Origin: Epiperipatus broadwayi
Taxonomy: Eukaryota; Onychophora; Udeonychophora; Euonychophora; Peripatidae
NCBI GenBank assembly: GCA_028023455.1
Contig: JAQFVV010012397.1
Coordinates: 4,108,888 to 4,172,887, forward strand
Direction of reading: 5' to 3'
Length of the DNA stretch: 64,000 nucleotides
Shown: in pieces, positions 55,266 through 64,000 of the stretch
Numbering within the stretch: position 1 is the stretch's first letter
How the letters are laid out: every line of letters starts with the position of its first letter
Notes under the pieces: model-generated
The model's database searches: none
The model's input: the letters and a program-made list of their open reading frames with translations, nothing else
Told to the model about the DNA's origin: nothing
Translations under genes and position numbers: made by a program

Positions 55266-55267
55266 TA

Positions 55268-55680
55268 AAATCACCAAAACATCATATGATCATCACTTCC
55301 TATGCTTGCTCATAGCTGTTATTAGGAGTAGTAAATTCTTCAGACCATAGTGCAACCCAATGAAAGCCTTAATAGTCAATGGATACAAGAAGATTTGTGC
55401 ATAAAATCTCTATTATCCAATATTACCAGATAAATTTCTAGCTTGTCTTTTTGAGAAGTCTTGTATTTGAGAGCATTGTATCTAGATCTTAGAATCTAAT
55501 GCAACCCTCCAGCAGCCACATTTTATAGTTAACTAAATAGATAAAAGGAGGCTGTTGGGAATCACATTCAATTCTAAGATTTAGGTTTAGTGAATATTAG
55601 GCACTAGATATGGATTTTATGAACTAACTTTCTTGCATCTACTGGTTGACATTACTGTATGGTGAGTTTACAGATGTTAG
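55268..55680. repeat. diverged palindromic copy of the 460-bp family
   Basis: A forward part to about 55,525 (AATGCAACCCTCCAGCAGCC) and a reverse part from about 55,548 (GGAGGCTGTTGGGAATCAC; TACTGTATGGTGAGTTT) mirror each other, both clearly diverged from the array that follows. Confidence 0.65.
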
Positions 55681-55704
55681 ATAAAAAAACCTCATAATTT
55701 ATAT

Positions 55705-56977
55705 TATAAACAAAGGCAAAACTCTTTTCTCCATACAGTAGTGCCACTCTGTGCTAACCAGAGTAATCAATAGATGCCAGAAGGCTTGTGCATAAAATCC
55801 CTATCTAGTGCCTACTCATCCAATATCCCCAGACTAGTTTCTGGCTTGTGGCCATCATCAGTGAGGAGCCTTGGATCTGAGAGCACTGCACCTAGATCTT
55901 AGGATCTAATGAAACCCTCCAGCAGCCACCTTTTAACTCTACTTTACTACAAAACTATGAGAATGAACTTGGAAAACACAAAAAATATTTTCAATCTAAG
56001 CTCAATAGCTTATATAGTCATATGGGTCTGAACTCAATTCAGCACCCATACATTTTGGTGTCTTTGGCTCTTAAACAACCATAGCCACCACTATCCTATT
56101 AGGCAGGATTGGTGTTAAACCACTAAACATCACATGATCACCATCTCATACTAGCACATAATTGTTGTAAACAAAGGCAAAACTCTTTTCTCCATACAGT
56201 AGTGCCACCCTGTGCTAACCAGAGTAATCAATAGATGCCAGAAGGCTTGTGCATAAAATCCCTATCTAGTGCCTACTCATTCAATATCCCCAGACTAGTT
56301 TCTGGTTTGTGGCCATCATCAGTGAGGAGCCTTGGATCTGAGAACACTGCACCTAGATCTTAGGATCTAATGCAACCCTCCAGCAGCCACCTTTTAACTC
56401 TACTTTACTACAAAACTATGAGAATGAAATTGAAAACACAAAAAATATTTCCAATCTAAGCTCAATAGCTTATATAGTCATATGGGTCTGAACTCAATTC
56501 AGCACCTATACATTTTGGGTCTGAACTCAATTCAGCACCCATACATTTTGGTGTCTTTGGCTCTTAAACAACCATAGCCACCACTATCCTATTAGGCAGG
56601 ATTGGTGTTAAACCACTAAACATCACATGATCACCATCTCATACTAGCACATAAGTGTTGTAAACAAAGGCAAAACTCTTTTCTCCATACAGTAGTGCCA
56701 CCCTGTGCTAACCAGAGTAATCAATAGATGCCAGAAGGCTTGTGCATAAAATCCCTATCTAGTGTCTAATCACCCAATATCCCCAGACTAGTTTCTGGCT
56801 TGTGACCATCATCAGTGAGGAGCCTTGGATCTAAGAGCACTGCACCTAGATCTTAGGATCTAATGCAACCCTCCAGCAGCCACCTTTTAATTCTACTTTA
56901 CTACAAAACTATGAGAATGAAATTGAAAACACAAAAAATATTTTCAATCTAAGCTCAATAGCTTATATAGTCATATG
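55705..56977 (+). repeat. three direct 460-bp units
   Basis: The landmark CAAAGGCAAAACTC occurs at 55,711, 56,172 and 56,665. The first step is 461 bp; the second is 493 bp because about 33 bp (GGTCTGAACTCAATTCAGCA...) are doubled near 56,485-56,550. Units are almost identical, which implies recent amplification or ongoing conversion. No ORF or RNA motif is recognised. Confidence 0.93.
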
Positions 56978-57885
56978 AGATAGTGGTGGCTATGGTTGTT
57001 TAAGAGCCAAAGACACCAAAATGTATGGGTGCTGAATTGAGTTCAGACCCATATGACTATATAAGCTATTGAGCTTAGATTGGAAATATTTTTTGTGTTT
57101 TCAATTTCATTCTCATAGTTTTGTAGTAAAGTGGAGTTAAAAGGTGGCTGCTGGAGGGTTGCATTAGATCGTAAGATCTAGGTGCAGGGCTCTCAGATCC
57201 AAGGCTCCTCACTGATGATGGCCACAAGCCAGAAACTAGTCTGGGGATATTGGATGAGTAGGCACTAGATAGGGATTTTATGCACAAGCTTTCTGGCATC
57301 TATTGATTACTCTGGTTAGCACAGGGTGGCACTACTGTAAGGAGAAAAGAGTTTTGCCTTTGTTTACAACAAGTATGTGCTAGTATGAGATGGTGATCAT
57401 GTGATATTTAGGGGTTTAACACCAATCCTGACTAATAGGATAGTGGTGGCTATGGTTGTTTAAGAGCCAAAGACACCAAAATGTATGGATGCTGAATTGA
57501 GTTTAGACCCATATAACTATATAAGCTATTGAGCTTAGATTGAAAATATTTTTTGTGTTTTCAATTTCATTCTCATAGTTTTGTAGTAAAGTAGAGTTAA
57601 AAGGTGGCTGCTGGAGGGTTGCATTAGATCCTAAGATCTAGGTGCAGTGCTCTCAGATCCAAGGCTCCTCACTGATGATGGCCACAAGCCAGAAACTAGT
57701 CTGGGGATATTGGATGAGTAGGCACTAGATAGGGATTTTATGCACAAGCCTTCTGGCATCTATTGATTACTCTGGTTAGCACAGGGTGGCACTACTGTAT
57801 GGAGAAAAGAGTTTTGCCTTTGTTTACAACAATTATGTGCTAGTATGAGATGGTGATCATGTGATGTTTAGTGGTTTAATTTATA
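56978..57885 (-). repeat. two reversed 460-bp units completing a palindromic array
   Basis: The same units in reverse; the landmark GTTTTGCCTTTG lies at 57,351 and 57,811, 460 bp apart. At 56,978 the third forward unit (ending GTCATATG) is joined tail to tail to a reversed unit that begins a little inside its own end. The minus-strand frame at 57,075-57,299 only reflects the repeat. Confidence 0.93.
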
Positions 57886-58834
57886 TTATAGTTTAACCAA
57901 AATATTTACCATTGTCTAGTGATCTATTAATATTAGGTTACCCCCTTCTCATTAGCAAATATAAATTTTGAGAATTCACATTCTCATAGGTAAAAACTGT
58001 CCAAGCCTGAGATGGAAATTAGAAAATTTGTCTGAAATTCATATATGTATATCTTGGAAAAAAATATCCAAATATAGAGAAATATTAAAAGCAATTTATT
58101 TTTTATTGAAACAAATCAACAATATTATCTCTAGTTAATATTTGGTTATATAAATATATAAAATATATGAAAATTTCTTATATACTTGTAAAATTTCTTG
58201 ATGTAAAAAATATTAGAGAGAACATAAAAAAATAAATTGTAAAATCCAATAAAAAGATCTGTTCAATTTATCTATTGCATAGATATGTAACAAAAAAAAT
58301 TCTTTTAAAAACTTACCATTATCATTACGAATAAATATGTCAATCTTTTGTGACTAATTTTTATATTCAAGATTGGCAGAATAAAGCAAAGGCTCAATAG
58401 ATCAAAACTACAGCATTTTTTCCCATATATGATTTTCCGATTTTTCAATCTAATAAAACTAATTGACTAGTTAATTTATCATGACTTCCTTAAAACAGGA
58501 CAAATTCCAGAAGCAGATGACACTCTGCTAGTGTTTCTAAAAAAAAGGTAGTATCATAAATATCTAGAAAGTAAAAATAAATAAATAGAGCGATTATTAT
58601 AAGACAATTTAAAGATTATATAATAAAAACAATCTGCTAATATTGATATACACAGATCTTGGAAAATCGTGATATCTATTTGCATAAGTTTATTTGATAA
58701 AGATTATAATCTTTGGTATAAAACATATTATTACTATTTATTTATTTTTCATTATTATAAATTTAAAACTATTACATATTATAAACTTTTAGTGGGCAAC
58801 ATTATTTTTATAGACACATATATGTGATTATATA
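57886..58834. other. spacer with a decayed retroelement trace
   Basis: 58,590-58,700 resembles 40,420-40,520 (TTAATATTGATATACACAG; GATGTCTATTT or GATATCTATTT), the possible Penelope-like remnant. Otherwise unassigned. Confidence 0.35.
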
Positions 58835-58909
58835 CAGGGCCGGCGCTGGATACTAGGCGCCCGCATGCAAATTTGATTTTGGCGCCCCTGTCAATATGTA
58901 TGTTTACTA

Positions 58910-59566
58910 AGGTGACCCGACCGTGTCCCGTGGCGTTTTAAAAAAGTCATGATTTTTTAGAAAGAATGCACGATGTAATGCTATTTTTGATATCAAAAAT
59001 AGCATAAAATTGATTGTTAAATTATATATTATTTCATACAAACGGTTTGTATGAAATAATATATAATTTAACACGGCAAATTTAGATGTTAGAAAAATTT
59101 GCAGAAATTTTAAAAATAATGTGTTTGTTAAAAATAGACAGAGTGATTCAAATATATATATATAATAAATTAAAAAAAAATAATGTTTGAGATTAAAATA
59201 TTTAAATGTTTAAAATAATTTTCGAAAAACATTTACATATTTTAATCTCAAATATTTTTTTTTTTTAAAATTTCATATTTATTATTTGCGTCACTGTCTG
59301 TTTTTAACAAACCCATTATTTTTAAAATTTTTGCTAATTTTTCTAACCTCTAAATTTATGCAAATATTAGCAAATTTAATAATAAATTTACAATTTATAA
59401 ATGAAATAATTTTAAAAAAAGATAATATTACAAACATACATATTTAATTTATTATTATTAATGTACGCTATATCTATATAAACGCTCCATATAAACCAAA
59501 TTTTTAATCAGCCCCCCCCCCCGGTCAATGGTGTCCCGTTTTACCAATGTTAAAATCTGGTCACTT
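58910..59566. mobile_element. 657-bp foldback MITE nested in the hAT element
   Basis: The ends AGGTGACC and GGTCACTT are imperfect inverted repeats and each is flanked by TA (58,908-58,909; 59,567-59,568), as expected of Tc1/mariner-type insertion. Inside are a 22-bp perfect palindrome CTATTTTTGATATCAAAAATAG (58,980-59,001) and a long one with about 28-bp arms centred at about 59,043 (TTATTTCATACAAAC/GTTTGTATGAAATAA). Larger foldback arms lie at about 59,085-59,205 and 59,220-59,350. There is no ORF. A run of C occurs at about 59,511-59,522. Confidence 0.65.
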
Positions 59567-59714
59567 TAATGTATACCACCTACATGTTATAAATATTAGT
59601 GTACAAAATCTTTCTAAGGGAAACAAACAAGGCAATGTAAATAAATAATTTTTAATATTAAAAAAAAAGAAAATACAGTTAAAAAAAGTAAATGCATTAC
59701 AAAACATATTATAA

Positions 59715-60081
59715 TTATAATAATTTTATACTCCTTGACTTCATATTAATAAACCTTGATATGATTGTATTTATTTCCAGTTCTGCACAAATATCATTTT
59801 CAATAGCAATTAATGCCAAATTAACAAGCCGTTTTTGTGACATAGTTGTTCTCAAGTAAGTTTTAATTAATTTTAACTTAGAAAAAGAGCATTCACCGCT
59901 TGCAACACTAACAGGTAATGTTAATAATATTCTTAAAGCTATTGATAAGTTTGGCATAGATAAATTATTAGAAACTATAAAATTAAGTGTTTCGAAAGGG
60001 TTTTGAGAATTTAAAAAATCCTTTTGAAAAATATCTCGAAAAGCACATAATTCGTCGAATAAATCTGTAGCATTAATATCT
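59715..60081 (-). pseudogene. hAT transposase C-terminal dimerisation domain, frameshifted off the main ORF
   Basis: Read one frame over from the main ORF, the minus strand is open from about 60,081 to the stop at 59,715. It carries the hAT C-terminal dimerisation pattern: RILLTLPVSVASGECSFSKL, then TTMSQKRLVNLALIAIE. The glutamate in SGECSFS matches the ERxFS position, the third catalytic acid in characterised hAT enzymes such as Hermes (D-D-E). The methionine at 59,957 is internal and not a true start. Because of the frameshift, this essential part cannot be made as one protein with the two catalytic aspartates. Confidence 0.82.
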
Positions 60082-62214
60082 TTACTGTTTGTTCAAAATA
60101 TTTTCTAAATCTTTGCATTTTGCTTGTAACTCGCTCTTATTAATTTCTGATATTTTATATAGAAAATTGAAATTATTATAACATGCTTCGAGGAGTTCAA
60201 AGCGTTCTGTTAAAGAATTAATCGCTACATCTAAAAGTGTAAAAAACATGTTTATTTTAAATTTTTCTTCAGGTATTTGAGGTGTTTCGTCCTGATGCTC
60301 GTAATCAAATTGACAAGTTTTTTTCTGTTGTAGAACTTCTTTGGCAGTTTTAAATTCTTTTTCTCCATCAACCTCTTCGCTAAGTTCATCTGCAATTTTG
60401 AGAATGTTTTTTAAATTTGAATCTGATCGATATTCTCGTAAAAATTTATTTAGATTTGCGATCGATTCTAAAGCAAGTGAAGCATTCATATTTACATTTT
60501 GGAGCATTTTACTGACAGGATTTATTCTATTTAATATATCATGCCAAATTATTAAAGAACAAATAAATTTGTAATCCTTAAGGTTAGTGCAGAGTGATTG
60601 AGCTTCATGTTGAATTTCTCTATTAAAAGATTCGTTGTTCATTATTTCATAGAGTGCATCATAAATTTCACCCAACTGATATCGTAGAGGCCGGATTGCA
60701 TCAATTCTGCTTTCCCATCGTGTTTCTGATGGTTGTTTTAGAGTTAAAGTTTTAATAAATTTTAAAAGGATTGACCACCGTTTATAAGATGATGAAAAAA
60801 AATTGTATATTTTTTGAACAATTGCAAAAAAACCAATTGTATCTACATTGACTTTGGCGGCATCGTTTATGATTAAGTTTAAAGAATGAGCAGCACATGG
60901 TACGTAAAATGCACGAGGGTTTTTGGTTAAAATCAAATTTTGAAGTCCAGCCTTTTTGCCTTTCATGTTGGCCCCATTATCATACCCTTGACCACGCATG
61001 TCTTCAATGGGAATCTTCCATTTTTCCAGTTGTTCAATTATTGTTGTACATAAACCTCGTCCAGTGGAATCTGTTATATCTATGAAACCTAAAAAGTTTT
61101 CTCTAATTTTAACCGTTCCATTATTACAAAAAACGAAGCGAATAATTATGGTCATTTGTTCAGTTTTACTTGCATCTGGTGTACAATCTAAAATAATAGA
61201 ATAATATTTGGATTTCTTTATCGATAATAAAATTGTTTCCCTAATTGCTGTACTTAAAATTTCCAATAATTCATTTTGGCTATCTTTGCTCAAATAATGT
61301 ATTCTATTGTTTTGATCTAGGGCCCTCTCAACATGATTTTCCATAACGGGATCAAACTTCGCAAATAATTCAATTAATTTTAAAAAATTTCCGTTATTTT
61401 TTTCGTATAATTTATCAGATGATCCATGAAATGCTAAATTTTGACTACCAAGGAATTTGATAATTTCAATCAGCCGTTCCAAAACACTCCTCCAATGTTT
61501 CTTTTCCATTTCATATAAATTTTGAGATTGACAATCAATAGTAATTTTGTTTTTTAATCTTTTCTCAAGTTCATTCCAATTCAATAAACTTTTCATGTGA
61601 GCCATACTAGTTTCATGTCTGTGTAAAGTTGTACTTAAATTTCTCCAATTATTGTATCCTTCTATGAGGCTAGATTCAGTAGATCCAAAAACTTTGCAAC
61701 AAAAGCAAAACACAGAGTTCAAAATTTCGGAATAAATAAGCCATTTTCGAAAAACTACTTCTCCGTTTTCCATTTTTCTATTATAATATACATCAGAAAA
61801 TTTACGGCCATGTACATCGTTCGGATATATAATATCTTTCTTTTGAACAGGCCCCATTTCTACTAAAATAACACGTAGTTTGTCATCGATTTTATTCCAT
61901 TCAGCTGGATCTTCTAAATTTGTACACATTTGATATGATATTGGCACAATGACTTTATTATCACTTAACTGTTTCTTACTAAAATCTTGTTCAATATTTT
62001 CAACAGTTCCCTGCGAACTAGATGATGTGCACGGTTCTGGTTCTTGTTGAGTATAAGCTATTTCAGAAGCAGTTGATATTTTAAGATATTTATTAAGTGA
62101 TCCACTTTGTTTTTTAATGTTTGCTATTTTTTCAGCTTGGCGTTTACGATTTTGTGCACCGGATAGTTTTTTCTTAGTTTTTGATTCCATATTACTTTTA
62201 CTCATGAACGCCAC
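60082..62214 (-). pseudogene. hAT transposase, TTF zinc finger and RNase H-like core, 710 codons, lacks its own C terminus
   Basis: Would cut and paste the element. Residues 1-60 are basic (KTKKKLSGAQNRKRQ), as a nuclear localisation signal would be. A TTF-type zinc finger follows: CFCC at 170-173 with His200 and His206 after GYNNWRNL. The RNase H-like core has SIILDCTPDAS (Asp343), RGQGYDNGANMKG (Asp412), PCAAHSLNL (440-447) and ETRWESR (RW at 499-500). These are the landmarks of the ZMYM1-like/DUF4371 branch of hAT. The frame ends NILNKQ-stop; sequence continuing the protein lies in another frame (59,715-60,081). The start is the first of several in-frame methionines; M4 or M9 could serve. 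The long open frame with one late break implies a young element that lost function recently. Confidence 0.88.
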
Positions 62215-62352
62215 TTTAAAATAATTTTCAAATGTAATAAATAAATAAATACGGACTCTAATTTATATATTTACATCATGTATCTTAATACTTAAGATTA
62301 TATATCGCTAATTTAGATGTCCAACACAAATTACTTCTTGCGCCAAAATACA

Positions 62353-62910
62353 AAACTCTATACTTGTTTACCTAAAAAAGGCAGCTAATAAATTGGAAAT
62401 ATTCAGCCATTGACATTAAAAATGGTCAGGTTTTAAAATAACTCAAGTGTCCAGTTTTTTACGCTTGATTGAACATTTTAGTTTTACCATTGGCAAGATT
62501 TTCTTTTGTTATCATATATTTTTCTAATTAACACAGGTGGCCTGCCAGGCATGATTTGCGATTTCAATAGAAAATTTCCTGGGATTATAATTATTGTTTA
62601 CAAGTTCTTACTAAGATTTTAAAATTTGCGATAAACATCATAAGCAAACGTATGTAATTAATTTGCAAACCTAATTAGTATGCAGAAAAAATAGACTTTT
62701 GACAACGATTAAAATATATAAAATAAAAAGTAAACTGAAAATTATATTAAGTTTACTGGAATTATACCTATAATATATATTACATACACTTTCGAATATT
62801 TATATCAAATTATTATTTAAATAAAAAATTAGAAAATGTTTTATTTTGCAATATTATAATCGTTTCTTACGATTTCAAAATTATGTACATGATCTAATAT
62901 ATATATATAC
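62353..62910. other. unassigned spacer
   Basis: No gene, repeat or RNA recognised. Ends in a TA run before LTR-C. Confidence 0.35.
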
Positions 62911-64000
62911 TGTAAGGTGATGTCCAATCCTTATTAAAAAAAATAACAATTTGGAGACATATACACATATATATACCACAAACATAACCATACATTCATG
63001 AAGGAATGAACACATTTTTTTTTATTAAATGTAAAATAAAATATATACATATACACATATATATATACATGAATGTAGATTTTAAATCATGACGTGACAA
63101 AATAAAAAAAAGAATATTTAACATTAAATTCTAGTAACCACGTTTCTTTTGTTTAAAAGAGGAAAAAAAGAGTAAACCTTTGTTGATTTTGGGAACGTGA
63201 AAAAAATATCTAAGCAACAGATTTTTTTTTTTGTTTTAAGTTGTTGTTGGTTTTGCTTGTTCAACTGAAATGCACGAAAGTAAAGTTGTAAAGAATATTT
63301 TAATTAATATATTAGTTATTAGGATTTCCATTCTTTATTAATATTAAACTATTTAATATTTGGAATTTTATTATTGATAATTGTAAAATGTTTTAAAAAA
63401 AAAAAAAAAAAAACTATTTAATCGATGAACTTTCGTTCGTTCAAATAAATGCTAAGAGCATCATAGTTATTTAACATTGTTAAAAAAATATAATTGCAAT
63501 CAAATGTTTCTGGGATAAAATAAAATCAACTAATGATGAAATAGAACTTTATTAACATTACTTTAAAAGTAAAATCTTTATCATACGTTTCATACATATA
63601 TAAATAAAACTGCATAGAGATAGCGTTCGTCTTATTATATAACGTAAGCTTTAAAAAAAAGGATTCATATTTAATAATTTATATTGTGTAAATAAAATCT
63701 AAAAATGCACTTTTGCTAATTGAGTGTCAGGGATTTTTCTATCCTCTTGGTGTCGTTGACGTGTGATGGAGGATCGTATTTATTGGTATATATATATATA
63801 TTGTTTAAATCAACGTGGAAAAATCTTGTTATGAATGGAAATGCATGGTTTTAAAATCAAACGCCGAGGAATTCAATTTCGTCATGGGAATTGTAATGCT
63901 TAAAACGTCAACATGATTTAATATACATGAAGGAAAGAAAGACATTATCTGCTAAGAATCCCGAAGCTGCTCTTAAAAATTTAATGTGCTATTGTTTTAA
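62911..64000 (+). mobile_element. LTR-C, second copy, running off the window
   Basis: Begins TGTAAGGTGATGTCCAATCC right after a TA run and is the near-identical reverse complement of 43,959 back to about 42,868. Orientation is opposite to the first copy. No polypurine tract precedes it, so this is a 5' LTR or a solo LTR. Confidence 0.75.

Larger units (their letters stand above)
58835..62352 (-). mobile_element. hAT-type DNA transposon (3' end at left)
   Basis: The left terminus CAGGGCCGGCGC at 58,835 is of the CAGGG-type known for hAT elements of the ZMYM/TTF group, preceded by ATTATATA, a possible half of an 8-bp target duplication. The transposase gene is on the minus strand. At the right, GCGCCAAAATAC (about 62,340) echoes the inverse of the left subterminal GATTTTGGCGCC, but a matching terminal repeat is not visible; the right end is lost or highly diverged, so the right boundary given is an estimate. 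Confidence 0.6.

Noticed and set aside
57075-57299. Minus-strand ORF of 74 codons
   Set aside because: Falls within one of five near-identical 460-bp repeat units and has no coding signature.
55705-57885. CRISPR-like or tandem gene array
   Set aside because: Units are 460 bp, nearly identical without unique spacers, and switch orientation; this is a eukaryotic satellite-type repeat.

Overview
This is a strongly AT-rich stretch of metazoan nuclear DNA, almost certainly from an invertebrate. It is built nearly entirely of transposable elements, tRNA-derived short repeats, palindromic duplications and (TA)n microsatellites. I found no convincing host gene, no rRNA gene, no canonical full-length tRNA gene and no CRISPR array. 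The eukaryotic assignment rests on a Ty3/gypsy LTR retrotransposon, a hAT transposase with a TTF-type zinc finger, Penelope-like fragments, SINE-type repeats with RNA polymerase III boxes and long dinucleotide arrays. The species cannot be fixed from this window.

Layout. 1-13,665 holds a decayed minus-strand Ty3/gypsy element. Its 3' LTR (1-3,688, partly off the window) is split by a 3,009-bp TG...CA insertion with a CTGT target duplication. The polypurine tract lies at 3,689-3,696, broken pol and gag at about 4.46-9.9 kb, and the 5' LTR probably at 10,324-13,665. 14,243-22,092 holds a young-looking plus-strand LTR element, called element X here. It has near-identical 2.0-kb LTRs, a primer-binding site, a polypurine-like tract and one 473-codon ORF that resembles no gag or pol protein I know. 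22-34 kb carries tRNA-derived SINEs, many as back-to-back palindromes, including a 5 x 75-bp array. 34.2-35.0 kb and 54.5-54.9 kb are palindromic Penelope-like 3' ends, and 39.7-40.6 kb is a possible Penelope-like reverse transcriptase tail. 40.7-47.9 kb contains more minus-strand LTR material: an X-like LTR fragment, a 500-N gap, a second family called LTR-C, the X leader and a complete X-type LTR. 50.3-52.2 kb is an element with long terminal inverted repeats holding SINE-like units. 55.3-57.9 kb is an array of about 460-bp units, three forward then two reversed. 58.8 kb to about 62.35 kb is a hAT transposon, frameshifted near its C terminus and carrying a nested foldback MITE. 62,911-64,000 is the start of another LTR-C copy, inverted relative to the one at 42-44 kb.

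How the parts relate. The Ty3 element, element X and LTR-C share LTR ends of the form TGTAA...TTACA and share leader or LTR segments, so they look like members of one network of autonomous and non-autonomous LTR elements. The best candidate for something undescribed is element X: a structurally complete retroelement whose only recognisable cargo is a repeat-rich ORF of unknown function. Next to that is the ladder of repeated 'LTR end + TTTGG' junctions inside its LTRs, which suggests that the LTR boundary has moved outward step by step.
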